The notes under the pieces were generated by a model that was not told where the DNA came from, ran no database searches, and saw nothing but the letters and a program-made list of their open reading frames with translations. This document shows, one piece after another, positions 23,623-36,800 of a stretch of DNA of 64,000 nucleotides; position 1 is the stretch's first letter; every line of letters begins with the position of its first letter. Source of the stretch: Oscheius dolichura (taxonomy: Eukaryota > Nematoda > Chromadorea > Rhabditida > Rhabditidae); the NCBI GenBank assembly GCA_932521035.1, contig OW051497.1:1488001-1552000 (forward strand). Direction: 5' to 3'. Both the position numbers and the translations under genes were made by a program.

Positions 23623-25479
23623 AAGTTATGCTGCATCCAACAAAACTACAGTATATTCCACCCATTTGGAGCTCATTTCACTTGTGGAAATGCTTTTGCC
23701 CACAAAGTCCTTACACAAAGTGACTGTACTTGCTTTATCAAAGGTGTGGCGCCTTTTCACCTGATGATACACTAACCGTTCAGAAAAGCTTAAAGTCGTT
23801 CTAAACACGCTTTCTTTTTCACGTTTTTGAGCAGGATGAGAGTCCACCCGTCCTCGTCTTCGTCCAAAAGTTCCGATCACGTTCTTCTCCCGGTTTTGGC
23901 TCCGAATCTTAAATTTCCGTTCCCGTCCTGAAATATCCCATTTTGGAGCGGGATGAGTATCCTCCAAAAAAATTTAGGGGAGCCCATTCTTCCCGTTTTT
24001 GTCCCGTTCCGGAAAACCGTGCCCCCCCCCCCAACCCTGGTGCGCATCTATTTCAATTGAGGCGGGCTCCAATTTCTTTCCATTTCCTTTGGACAGATTA
24101 GCAGTAAGTTTGAAGGCTTATCAGAGAAGACGCAAAGGAGTGACTGTATTGCTTTTATGGGACGCTTATCAGAGAAGACGCAAAGGAGTGACTGTATTGC
24201 TTTTATGGGACGCTTATCAGAGAAGACGCAAAGGAGTGACTGTATTGCTTTTATCTGCAAGCTTAAAACGTCACCTATTCATAGGGGATCAGCTGGAAGC
24301 ATTTCAGATTAAAGAGTCGAGGAATGTACTGGACACATAGGCTGTCATTGTGGTGTTTCGGGTAACCTTTGTTGAAAAGGTATAGATGTAAAAGACGCAG
24401 CAATAGCTAACGAGAGCTTTATTATCCGTCAGAGACCAGGCCACCCATAAAACCTGGGCGCACCCAGTCATTCTTTTAAGACATAGTGAGCAGGTGCGCT
24501 TATGACTCCAGCCTTCTTTTAATGATTTCCGTATAATCCTTAAAATTAAAATAGGACTAAGTTTCTCTGTTGTTGAAAGAAATTGTAGGCTAAGAATAGA
24601 ATGTCGATATATAATATGGCTAGAAGGAAAATGGTGAGAATGTGCCTTTTTCCTTGATTAAAATCGGCCCAGACTCTATCGGAAGCCTCTATGAATGGTA
24701 GCGATCGAAAAAAGAGGGGCAATTGAAGAAATGAAGGGATGAAATCTAGAGGTTAGATTTGGATATAGACAGGCTATTCTGTATAACGTCGCTTCCTTCC
24801 AGTGCTTTACTGTCCCAGACACATCTGCCGAACAGAGGAAATGAGGCGTTTTTGTGTCTGCCGAAAGTTATTAGTCCGAAGGAGTGGCGACGGCCACCCA
24901 CGAAGAAAAGAGCAGCTTATTTGATGAGGACTTCCGAATAGGAGAAGGCACTGATTATTCTGTTTGTCCGAGAAGATTATTGTAGCAAGATGTTTTCCGT
25001 TGTATATTGTCATAAAATCAGCTTCCAGATCCTTTGGGGCATTAGAAATTCCTCCAAAACGTAAAAAAACAAGGTATCGAAGAGAATATTGAAGGAGTGG
25101 GTGTATCTAGGGTGCGAAGGCACGGAGAAGCTTTTCATCTTATGGCAGTATGTCTACATCTTCTGTTTTCATGTCACGCTAATTCAAACGGAATATATGG
25201 TTATTTATTATTAGGATCAAACAAGCCTGTTCATATTTTTTTTTACTTTTCCAGAGACCTTTCCAGAGGTTGACTGTTCTCCATTCCATGCTGTCAAAAA
25301 TAAAGTGAACACTTCTAAAAACTTTCATTGTCTATCAAATTTCTTTTCCTTTACTCACAGTCCATTCCCACCCAATTTCTTCTGAACAAGACCCCAGGGA
25401 ATCTTACATGCTCTGAAGACGACTGAGGTTGTCAGCGAAGAAGAATACCGCGTACTTGTTACCTATAGACACATTTGAA
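23623..25479. other. Intergenic, repeat-bearing
   Basis: It holds a degenerate CCCGTTCC/CGTCC-rich stretch (23.83-24.02 kb), an 11-base C run (24022-24032) and a 3 x 48 bp tandem repeat. No gene was found in the remainder. Confidence 0.6.
24116..24259. repeat. Tandem repeat, 3 units of 48 bp
   Basis: Three copies, nearly identical apart from the end of the last, of a unit starting GCTTATCAGAGAAGACGC follow each other directly. As 48 is a multiple of 3, frames stay open on both strands (plus AYQRRRKGVTVLLLWD three times; minus KAIQSLLCVFSDKRPI). No gene context supports translation. Confidence 0.95.
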
Positions 25480-26131
25480 TAGTTTGAGGAGAGCAACTAA
25501 CCGGCTTCAGCAATCCCCCTACCACGGCTGTTTTGGTAGGGCGTGTTCGCTCCTTGCCCTGTCTGGAATATTGTCGACCATTTATAGTGGTTTCTCGATG
25601 GCAGCAGGCGGGTGGCCAGAGTGACAGAATGGTTAATTCAATGATGATCTTGAAGAAAAACTGATTAAAATAGAAAAAAAAATAGTATATTTACCTCATT
25701 CGTTGAGCTCTTTGTGGCTTTTCATTATGTCTATTGAGTACCGGGTCATTTTAGTTGAAAAAACAGAGACGCCATCTATGGGCATCTCCCACCTCACGTA
25801 GATAACGGAGGGAATAGGTTCGACTACTCAAGGATGGACTGAATCTTGAAATAGAAAGTATTGTAAAGGGCTTGTAAGAAAAGATAGGGGAGAAATGAAG
25901 GCGAGGGGGAGAACGGGCTGTGGGAAGACGAATAAAAGTGAGAGAAGAGGGTCTACAAACAGCCATAGACAATCGATGGTGGATAGGGAAGAGAGTGTAA
26001 AGGGACGACGCCAACTCATTCATGTCTTTCGAAGCTGCCATCTGGACCTCTCTGGATAATTTTCGACCATTGCCGACAGCGGTACCAATCAACTTAAGCA
26101 GAGTGCTCTTCTTAGGTGTATTTCTGATCAT
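25480..26131 (-). pseudogene. Degenerate inverted relative of the 40.7-41.4 kb locus
   Basis: Read on minus, this segment parallels plus-strand 40.75-41.45 kb over both exon-like and intron-like parts. Shared features include AGCACTCTGCTTAAG, TTATCCAGAGAG, GAGATGCCCATAGATGGCGTCTC, a donor after CGAATGAG and the later GGTAGGGGGATTG. Compared with the other copy it lacks about 30 bp of the exon starting at 41234, and it diverges after about 25.48 kb. The first part encodes TPKKSTLLKLIGTAVGNG on minus. The copy looks non-functional. Confidence 0.75.
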
Positions 26132-27186
26132 TTTTTACCATAGAGGCTTGTGCGAGGGAGAAAAGAATAAAAATGACCCACATCTATTCTATAAATAAAG
26201 TAGGACCATAGAAGCGCCTCTCGGGTAATTCCTCACACTCCGGAACAGTTCATTCACTCCCAGATTTATTCCCCAGATCATAGCTGCATTACGGATTGTT
26301 AGTATGTCATACAAAGAACAAGGGCCACAGGAATACGTTTAGTGCTCGTCCCTCCGTGTCTTGAAAGTGCTCATGCTGCAAGAACGACGGGTACGCTGCC
26401 TGGGAGACCGTAGACCGGAATTCCTTGGAAAATGGGCCTGGTCAAATTTGGAAAAGTCGAATCTGGTTAAACCGCAGAGAGTCATTCTTTCGCCTGCTTC
26501 GCCGGTGGTTGGTCCTCTCTCTAGAGTAGTTACCGGCTCGTTTTAGATGAAAAGTGTTAATTTTGAAAGAAAAAAAAAATGAAAAGAACAAGAAAGATGA
26601 GGCGAGGAGTGCCAAGTCGCCGACTGGTCGTCACACGTCGGACAGGACGCGTAGTGACCTGTGCAGACAGGGAGGCACAGGCAGTAAACGCAGGGCGACG
26701 CAGTCGTGTCTGTGCGCTTCTCTCCCCCGGCACATGACATACCCATTTGATTCAGCTCTTTGTCCTTGAAACTTGAATAGAGAACAGATTTGATCATTCG
26801 GAGAAAATATTTCAGTTGCCAGAAGAAGTCGAAAATATATATTTATTCCAATAAAAGGATACCGAAAAGAGAACTAGAGTCATTATGACATACAGATATA
26901 TCTCAATAGGATAGAGATCAAGCAGGGTAGACAGGACAAATATGCAATTATTTTTTGGTTGTAAAATGGCGATAAGGTATTGAATAAAAGCTGTAATCGT
27001 ATAGAACCGTTTTCAGTAACAATAGTGGGGTTAAATATGGGGGAAATGGGGAATTATGATGAGTTAGGAAACGAAGAGGTTGCTTTAGACGGTGTGGATG
27101 ACTTCACCAGACTTCTGAAAGTTAAATATTTTGAATTATTTTTGATATAATAAATGTAATTGTTAACGGAAGCTGCAGTTAGATTT
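26132..27186. other. No gene recognised
   Basis: No supported exon was found. A GC-richer patch at 26.59-26.72 kb has no coding signature. The last few hundred bases are the 3' flank of the minus-strand GPCR. Confidence 0.6.
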
Positions 27187-30100
27187 TCAGCCAAGAAGAT
27201 GACCTACTTCATCATTTACTGCCTGAGCGACGACTCTCGTGATTTTGGGAGTAGGTGCAGGAGTAAGGGTGCCCATATTGGAAGAGTCACCGAGGTTGAT
27301 GAGCTCGGTATCACCTGAAAAAGCAAGACATGCATTATTCAGCCGTTCGAAGCGCTAGCCAGCCAATGTTAACTCTCTCCCCAAAGCTCACAGAACCTTA
27401 TTTAGCGGACATCACTATGACGGACAGCTTACCAGTACTAACAGGTCGAAGGAGCTGATATTCTGTTATGCTCCCTTTTCAAGAGTAATTTAATTAAAAA
27501 CGAAATCTTACCTAAGAGGCGGCGGGATGTCTCAGGGGCGGATGAGGAAGTGATGTTGCTCTTCTTCTTGAAAATGAATGGAAACATCTGGCGAATTTGT
27601 TGGGTGAAGCCGTCGTTTGTTAGGTAGCAGAGGGGAGTGAACTGGAAAATGCATTCTCTGTTATTTCATTATCTCAAAAGCTCGAAAACATGGGTTGTTT
27701 TTAGAATTCCAGACTGGTAATAGTCACTTTTGAGTGCACTTTCCCTGAGGGGACCGTCAAAACAGTGAATTTGATTAGAGCGCGGTTGCATATTTAAGGT
27801 CATTTCGGATTATATTTTGCAGAGGAGGCAGGCAATCCTCACCAGGACTCCCAGGAGAGCGATCGTTGAGGTGATAAGGTAGGGCATGATTCCGAGGTCC
27901 TGGACAACACGATGGAGGAAACCGACGGTGAAGAGGGGCATCCAACAGGCGACCTAAAAATTGGGGTTAGAGCCACTAAAAGGGCCTCTTGCTCACCTGG
28001 ATAGCGAGAATGGCAATCAAAGTGAAGATGAGTCGCTTCCTCCTTGTGACGGCCTTCTTAATCTTTTCCTTAGACTGTACTCCTACAGTAGGACGACGGT
28101 AGAGGAAGTAAGCCAGGTGGGTGTAAGCTGGAACCATGATGGCCAAAGGAATGGCGTACTGTACAATGATGGTGACCTAAACTTGGATTTCTTTCTGATT
28201 TTACGATCGTCCTACAATTAGGAGCTCATTCTGATAGTCAATAGTTTCTCCCCCACAGCGATTACTCACGACGTCAGCCATGACGTTGCCGATGTAAACG
28301 TAGGGAGCAGCAACAATACCGGCTAGCAGCCATGCTCCAATTGTCAGTTGTATTCCCCTTCTTCTGCAGATTCTTTGTTTACGGCGAAAGATGGCCAGCC
28401 AGCGATCTATGGCTACCAAGCACATGAAGTAGAATGAAGCTGGAAATCATATTATTCTTTTTTTACAGTTGGACTCTCTTACCAGTTACCGTAACGTAGG
28501 GAATTGCATAAGATGCCTTGCAGATGACCACGCCAAAGTGCCAGTTGCTCTCCAGAACAAAGGTTGATAGGAAGTAGGGCGGGTAGAAGATAAGAAAGAG
28601 CAAATTGCTCACAGCGAGGTTCGTCATCAGCATGTGGGTTACGGTATGCAACTTCTCGGTCTTCCATATCACACAGCAGAAGATAAGATTAGCCAGAACT
28701 CTGTAATTGTTCTTAGAATTCTTAGGTCTTCATTCCGCTAAATAATTTAGCGAATCAGGCAAAAAATTGCGGATATTTCCGGGAAGAAAACCTTTGATCT
28801 GATTAACCTAATAGCGGGGGAGAAAATGTTAATTTAGAAGGAAAAAAATGAGGAAACCCCCAGTTTCCAGACTAAACCCCTTTGCAAGGCAAAGTTGTGA
28901 CGTCGCAACGGGCATTCAAAGCTTATCACCCTGGGAAATTAGGCTATTCCATGTTGAAGGAATTACAGTACTCTTTGGAAGTACTTGTAAGCATGTCAGG
29001 AACATTTATGCATATTAAATGAACTGTGAGCGACTTTCAGAAGCTACTGTAAGTAAAAACGAAGTCCCCGCGAGTCTCGAGATCCTCTTCTATTAATAAA
29101 AGAAGAAACTCACCCCAAGACGGTCAGAGTACTGTATACGATGGCACAAGCAATTTGGAAGTAGTAAAATGTCGGCGAAGGAGCCGGAAAGTCAAAAATC
29201 TTGACCAGATCCTTGTAGGTAAGGGAGAACGGCTCCGTCTGGTTGGCATTTGCAAAGAGGAGATTCTGAAATTCACTCTATTTCTGCTGTTTTAATATAC
29301 CAGGGGACGTACATATTGCTCTTCTGGGTTATTCATTATCTGGGCCGCGTGAAAATAAGACAATGTTATTGTCTGTCCGACCTCCTCCTTTAAAGTTTCC
29401 CCACGATAATTAAACTAAAAGTGGTCAAGAAGAAAATAGAGAATAGAAAAAAGAGATTCGAGAGGAGGATTCGAGGAAGGGGGAGATGTCCTCCAGCTAT
29501 AAATGGACTCATTTCAGCCGCTTAGGGCATATCAACAGCATAAGGAAAAATCATTTAAATATGCTCTAAATGCGGATGTTATTCAGCTGGTGAAGGATCT
29601 TTTCAGGCTCTTAATGATGCTTTAGCGATGTTAATCAGATTTCTTGAAAGGGGGAGTGTCGCCATAAATCACAACAAAAAGTACGCGATCCTCTTCAAAG
29701 CTGAGCTGAGAATAGAGAACAAAGGTCTGTTTTCAACCGGTGGCAAAAAGAAAATTTACAGCCCTTATGCAGTGAAGCGGGGAGCCAGTACAATCCAGAA
29801 TGGCTCGTCAGAAACACAAAACCCCCTCTTCCCGTAAACGCGAAAGATTGTTGGTCAAAGTCAGCCAGACATGCTCTGCCAGACGATGTGTTTTCAAGTT
29901 TGAAAGCTGATATGCCGAGTGCCATGAGCCGACTATTCTCCGGACGATTAGGGAATATTGTTCGCAGCGACCGCAATTTTTTATAATTCAAAACCGCAAC
30001 TTTTACAAGAAGGAGTGGGCTGTTGATTCACCTTAGAAGAGGCGGTGTTCTCTGTTTTTCAAAAGGAAACAAATAGAAATCTCAGAAAACGAGCGCCTGA

Positions 30101-30826
30101 ATCTCGGCGTGTTTTTGTTTTTTGACCGGCTATCAAATTTCATGAGGAAGGTACACGGAAACTTGCCAGCAGGTCAAAACACGCTGTAGGGTGCTCCATA
30201 AAGAGATTAATAAACATTTTGGGGAGAAAACATAGTAATAAAAGGGCAGACTTTAGGCTTTTCTCATTCAGAGGACTTACCAAAAACGGAAGATTATCAC
30301 TACAAACATGGGATAATCTAGGAGTTAATGTTTGTTTAGAGATGATTTCTTGGCCAGCCTAAGCAGGGAGCCCACCTCCACGGCATGATACTCCCTTGGA
30401 CCCTGATTTCGAAGCTACCCGGGATACAATTTGATGATCTTGCGCGAAACTGCTTTAGAATTTAGGTTCTTGAGGAAGAAAATTGAAGGCGTCATTTTAA
30501 GACTGCAAATGAAATGACAGACTTTGTTTTTTCCTTTCTGCGTGCTTCTGTCCCATTTACTCAACCTCTCAAAGCTATTCTAAGAAAGGTCAAACTGCAT
30601 AACTCTGCTTGATTTCGACGATTCATGGAAGCATTGCGTGATGTAAGCCTGTACTCTTCCTTTTGGCATACTCTGTTTACCGGGTTACACTTTCTGCCTA
30701 GTTTACTTTCCGAAAAGGTATTAATAAGTCATTTGAGTCACCCATATTTCCCAAAGATTATGCCCAAATCCTCAATTCAAGTGAAATAGTACGATGACTT
30801 ACCAGATCTTCGAAATTGTCAGACAT
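27187..30826 (-). CDS. Rhodopsin-class GPCR, peptide-receptor-like
   Basis: The core exons on the minus strand are 29265-29114, 28700-28483, 28439-28216, 28176-27997, 27953-27843, 27641-27512 and 27314-27187, all in phase. Two short 5' exons could supply the start: 30826-30803 (MSDNFEDL) and 29336-29313 (MNNPEEQY). Each ends in phase 0, so they may be alternative or sequential. With the second, the protein has 388 residues. Seven hydrophobic segments are visible. Hallmarks are GVLANL in TM1, LAVSNLL in TM2, the TM3 cysteine (VVICKAS), AIDRWLAI (DRY motif as DRW), an ECL2 cysteine (NRCGGE), ACWMPL in TM6, and TPLCY in place of NPxxY. The lysine/arginine-rich third loop and overall form suit a neuropeptide-type receptor; the ligand is unknown. 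Confidence 0.88.
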
Positions 30827-33800
30827 GGAGGATCTAAAATGTTTGAATAAATTATGATGAGGCGAGGGAAGAGTACAAGTTGAGAGGAAGGCACAGGAAA
30901 GAACTTAGAAAGGATCTCATGTCTAGGATGTCTGGCACGGACGAGTCAAATTATACAAAGAAAAAGGACAGGGCAGTCATGAGGGTGAGAAATTTTTGAC
31001 CTCATTATTCTTTTTCATTGTCTAGAGGGAACTGTTTTAGGTCAGTTCGAATAAGATGAGGATCGTCGACCATGAGTAGTCCGAAAAGAGGGTTCGGGGT
31101 CCCGGTTGGAATAATGGAATCCCCTAGAGACCAATATTAAGGCCAGGAATATGAGCGCGGGCTTAGGAAGAGACACAACTGACTCCAGAAAAGAATGCTT
31201 GCCCCATTTTATTTACGAAAACTTCAAGAGTGAAAACATCGTTGGCAAAATTGTATCTTCTAATGAGTTCAATTTTATCCTACACTGTAAGGTTTCAATT
31301 CGATGAATCTTCATGTGCAACCATATTGGATACGCTCATTTTGTTGACTAACACCGGCAATGAAGTTCAAAAGAATATGACGGAATTTGCCATTTTAGAG
31401 GAGCTGAGAAAGCAAAACACTGAACTTTGCGTAATTCTACGATTAGTAACGCTAGTTGCAATGGATGGCTTCACTAATAAACGGGATTAAATATGCCAAG
31501 GAGAGTTCAGGGACGAGTTGGGTGGGCTATGGGAAAAGAAGGAAAAATGGAGTCACGTGCTGGGATCAAAGACTGAATCTCTCTCTTTTAATGGTTTTTA
31601 GTATCCCAGGGCAATAGGCAGTTGCTATTGTGATTCAGAAAGAGGAAATGACACTTGCCACAATAGACGGAATTCAGTTCAGTTTCGCTGTTTTGAGCTA
31701 AAACATTCGGATTGTGTTTGGGGCGGGAAGAACGCTTGAAGGGCCCGTACTCATAAGTTATTGTTTTCAGTTTGGGCCCGTTAGGATAACGAACGTTTGA
31801 CAGGTGCTGCTACAGCAAGAAGTCCTATGGGAACTAGGCACATTTTGGATTCTAGTAAGGATACTGTAGTTGCTTGGAATCTCATAATGGGGTCTGGCCT
31901 GCTTACAAATTTGGAAGAGCTTATTTGAGTACACGGACAAAACAGGGATCTTCTGATGTCGCACCAGTTTTCTCTGATCCCGAATCTAAAGATGGATAAT
32001 GCCAATTGTCTATTATTCTGGTAGCACTTTTAATCTTCTTCTGTGATCTCTAAAACATCCAAACGTAAACACTCGAAATGTGGTAAGAATTGAAGAGTGG
32101 GGAAGAAGAGAAGAAGAGCGAATTTACAGCTGGCCGGAATAGTAAAAGCGCGTTTATAACCGGGAACTTCTCAAATAAAACACTTCTCCGTGCAAAGAAT
32201 ATTATTATTTCCAGCTATGTTTTGGAAAATTCAATTTTCAAGCGAGTAAGATTAGTATAGAAAAGTTTTAGAGTGGAAAATTATATCGGTCCAGGTGTGC
32301 TCTGGGCGAGCCAGGTGACTAGGAAAAAACTACGAAAAAAATGGGACTTTTCACCTGGAACAAGGAAAAAAAGCAAGCTAGTATAGTTGCCCTATGAAAA
32401 TTTCATGAGCTGTGAGGACCACGAACTAACGCCCTAATTTAATAGCTACAGTATACTATGGTCTTGTAACGGTTGCCACCTTCTAAGCACATTGTCAGAC
32501 CACGTGCCATTTCCGCCCATCGCGTCATTTCCTCTCAAAAAAGAAGAACAAACATCTGTGTTTTGTGATTAACTCATGAATTTTTACAGGTGATCGCCAT
32601 TATAATATGTAGAATCTAATGAATTGGATGATAACATCCGCTCGAGGTTTTCTGTCGTTCTGAGTTTTTATTCTCCAGACTAGGATGTAGCCAATTGGAA
32701 ACCTTATAAAAAACCGTGTACAAGTCTGCTACGACGTCAGAGTAACCAAAGGGCAGGTTTTGAAAGACGGTCCTAACTTTTTCAGAGAAGGGAGAACGCC
32801 TGTTTCAACAATCATAGAGGACGGCATAAAGAATAAGTTTAAGAGAAATATCCCTAAAATTAAGGAGGAGATGGTACTTTCAAGTAAGCGTTTAATTAAT
32901 CGTCTATAATTAAAAATTCCGCACTTCCGCTCTCAAGATTTACAGGAACTTTGGCCGAGGCGCGCCTTATTTAAACAGAGTGCAGCTCTAGGTTTCTACG
33001 TATGACTCTTAAGCTGACGCTGTCAATTAACAGCGTAGCGAGCATGCTACCATAAAAAGAAACCTCCTGGAGCTACCCGGGTAACAACAAAGTATTTTTA
33101 GGCGAAAAAGGGCTACCTGGCTTCGAAATCAAAAAAATTGGTTCCATGGGTCTCAGAATCAGCCAAAATGCAAATTCTGTAAGGCCGGAAGTCTTTTTTA
33201 TGCTCAATAACTACGGAACCAGTTTTCCAGCAAAAAGACCTCACGTGATATGTGATTTATGTCATCCAATAACATTATCACGGAATATAACGGCCACGCG
33301 GGCTGTGCACATTTAATAAGAGGGAAAAAAGACTTCACCACCGTGGTCTGATCGTGTTAACAAGTTCATCAGACATTCATCGAAGAGTAAAAAATCTCTT
33401 TTTACCACCCACTCAAGGGAGAAATGAATGTCGCTCTCTTTTCGCTAATAATAGAAATCGGGGAGAGAGTGAACATAAATTTGTAAACAGTCAGCCGCTT
33501 CGGGGTATTATTCCATTACCGACGATGCTGTTCCACCGCTCTTTACAGTTAATTGTTCTGAGAAAAGGAGATTAGAAAGAGTCAGAGAACCAAATAGAGA
33601 GAACCGCGGCCGCTCGTAATAGAGATGGCTTTGAACTTGGGGAAGTATAAGGACGGAGGACGGTAATTATACTCTGTCTAGGGCGGAAGCCCAAGGAGAA
33701 AGATTCTAAGACTTAGACTTCACAAAATAGAAAGAGAGATTCCCCTAGATGTAAAAATAACTAAATGACGGTTATTATTAGGCGGAGGTGCAATTTTCAC

Positions 33801-36800
33801 GTTTTTTATAGAGATAATAAGGACCGTGGTCCCTACAAACATAGATTATATGGAAAGGGGTTCCTTTATCTTTTCATCTAAACATCTTTAGATGAAAGAA
33901 AGGGACAGGAAATACCAATCTAATTATAGGATTGTCACGCTGTTAGGGCGTTCGGAAAGATCTTTTCGAGGATTAGCATGGATCAACATGGATTACTGTG
34001 AGACATCAGACCATGATCCGCCGAAAGTTTTAAAGCCAAACATCTTTATAATTGGGGAATTCTAAGGTAAAGCTGCAGTGTGGAAGTCCAGGACAAAATG
34101 CTTATTCGGGCAGCGTTATCTGCAGGTCATAAATTACTGTCAGTTAATTTAAAGAGAAGCTGGCGAGAGGAGTACGGTAGTAATTTGGCTCCTTGGCGAC
34201 TTTTTTAAACCAATAGTACAAGCGAGATTAGGTCAAGAGTACAGAGCAAGCAGTTACTGTTCAGTGCAGTGCGCGGTAACCCAATTCCTTTTCCCTGATT
34301 CTATTAATCCAAAAAGGGTAGAACAGAAAAGATCGACAGCTAAGCTCATTAAGCCAACCAGGAAATGTTACCAGACTGAAACCCGATGCATTTGTTTCTT
34401 GAATATAAAATAAGAGCGTAATCTCAGCTTTAGCCCCGCATAGTAACATTGGCTCAGGAGGGGAGAGAGCCTACAAAAAACATGTGGATGAAGTATGATC
34501 ATACGGAAAAAAATTTAAACGAAACACCGGCTAAATTGAGAAAAATAAGCTTAAAATGATGCCCTCTTCGAAATTCTTTTGACTCTTTTTTGGCGGGTGC
34601 TCAAGTTGTCAAAGAATGAATGAAGGGGGGAGATTTAAAAAGAGCGGGCAAACATTAGAAGCTAGAGAACACTTTCTGCCGGAGTAATTTTCAGCCTTTA
34701 TACTCTGTTTTTGGAATAACACGGCCATAATTAGCTCTTTTCAAAAAGGTGAGCTGCGTTTCTGGTGACAATTTATATCCTAGGGGAAACATGCTCGTTC
34801 CCTGTTGGAGCAGGTGCCCTACAAAAGCTGAAAATACCCCCTCATTTTCTCGTATTCTTCTCAGCAACGTTTACTATTTTCTGTGAAAGGCCAATGTGCT
34901 AAAGGGGCAAGAGAAGTCTGGAGGGGGAACAAAGTCCCATGAATAAGGAAATCCTTGTCGGAGTCGAACACTTCTCGTTAATAAAAACAATCAGCCAAAG
35001 CAAAACAAGACAAAGTAAAGTGTCCCTCGTTTTTAAGTGCACGTGATCTCCTATACATCATGTCCTCTCCGTCCCATATGATATTAAACACCTGTGGGGG
35101 AGAAACCCCCTGTGTAGCAGGTGAATCTCCCGAGATTTACAGCTGGTGTGCTGTTTTATATTCTTATATAATAGTTTCTCAAAGGGCAAGGGCAGGGGCT
35201 GCCTTCCTTTATCATTCAAACGTAGCCTACGTTTGTTAATTGAGTAAGACACCTTGGGACGGAAGAACTTTGAATGCACTCTCATGGGTGGGGTAGTACG
35301 CGGAAGGGGATCTCGCTTTCTCAGAGGGCAAAAGACGGGTCTCCCATAGGGGCAAAGCCCTGGAAGGCGGAAGACGGACGCCATAAAGGCTGCATTTTCA
35401 TGTATTCGAGGAATTTAAGGAGGTTCCGTATTGGAATGCCCCAAAACAGGTGGAATTGAAGAGGGCATACAAGGGAAATCTGTTTATTTCAGAAAACATA
35501 AAGCGGAATTGCGAAAAGGATGCCATTTTCGGAATTCCGGAGCCAAAAAAACAAGAATGTCAGGTATTTTAAGGTGTAAACAGTCTGGCGTTCTCTGGGT
35601 GCATAAAATTCCCTCTATGATGGAATTTAAGGGCATGATAGCACGCAGAGAAAACTGTTAGATCACTGGTTAGTGAAACATTACGAAAAACGTAGAACTA
35701 GCTAGCATTAGAATTCCCGGCACCAATAAAGGGATTAAATGATAAGGCTTCTCGGGGGTGGTTGGTATATTTTCCGTCGAGGAAGAAGGTGTGAATAGAA
35801 GTCTGCAAAGATCGAATAGAAGTCTGCAAAGCTTTTTTCACTTTTCTCGCATAATTAGAGGTATTCAACCAGGATTAGCCTAAAAGTGAGAAAAAACAAG
35901 GATTGGGAACTTGAAGTCGCGACCATTTGAGCTCTGAGAACCACAGAGCGCTCCCACCCCCCGGGTTCCCAGCATATAGAATGGAATGAGATGAAGTGGT
36001 TGGATATTTTAGGAGTTAGCGGAGGGCCAATTTCATTTCAATCCATTTTTTATAAAACAGAAAGGCGGCGATTTTTGCAACGACGCGGGCAGTCAGGAGG
36101 GGTTCTACAGAGACCATCAACTCCTCTATTTTATGGCTACCGGATTTGGAAACGAGCAAGCGACGGATCCACAGCAACCCGAATGGCTGGCTATCAAGAG
36201 AGCCCGGTAGTATTATGGCGTCATTATTCTACGTTCTGGAAGAGCTTGCATTTGCAAAAGATCTCAAGGTCTCGTACCGAAAGAAAAAACAACAGAAACA
36301 GAAATTCTATTGTCGGAGTAGCCTCTCCCCCGTTTTGCGGGGGTTCTCACATTACCCTGAGTCATTAGGTTATACTCCACCAATGGTCAGTGCGTAAGCC
36401 GCTAATTATTGCAAAACCACGAGTTGTTTTACTTAATTAAGGTGTTTTCTTGGGGTCTATGTATTCTGGTAGGATTGAAATTCTCTCCACGTATATTATA
36501 ATGGACTGAGTCATGTATCATAATGGAGTCCCCCAGCCAAGGAAGAGAAAAAACAGCAACGTGACAACTAGTAACTAACGGGCAACTTTGTTTTGCCCGA
36601 GGTAGGGGAAGCTATCATATTTCAAGGCCCCAAACAAGTCTGAAAACTTCCCAGACCACGAAAATAAACAGGAATATTCCCACATTAGACAAAGACCAAG
36701 TAGGTCGAGACGGGATACCTCAGACGGGTGACAAATACGAGAAATTCCCGGGTTGGAACCCAAAAAATGAAGTGGATAAGAGTGTGACAGGGAGGAGAGA

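Noticed and set aside
24116-24259. CRISPR-like array
   Set aside because: The 48-bp units are directly contiguous with no spacers, and the genome is eukaryotic.
31230-31490. 86-codon open frame with helical composition
   Set aside because: No ATG at a sensible place, no splice partners, and it lies in gene-free purine-rich DNA.
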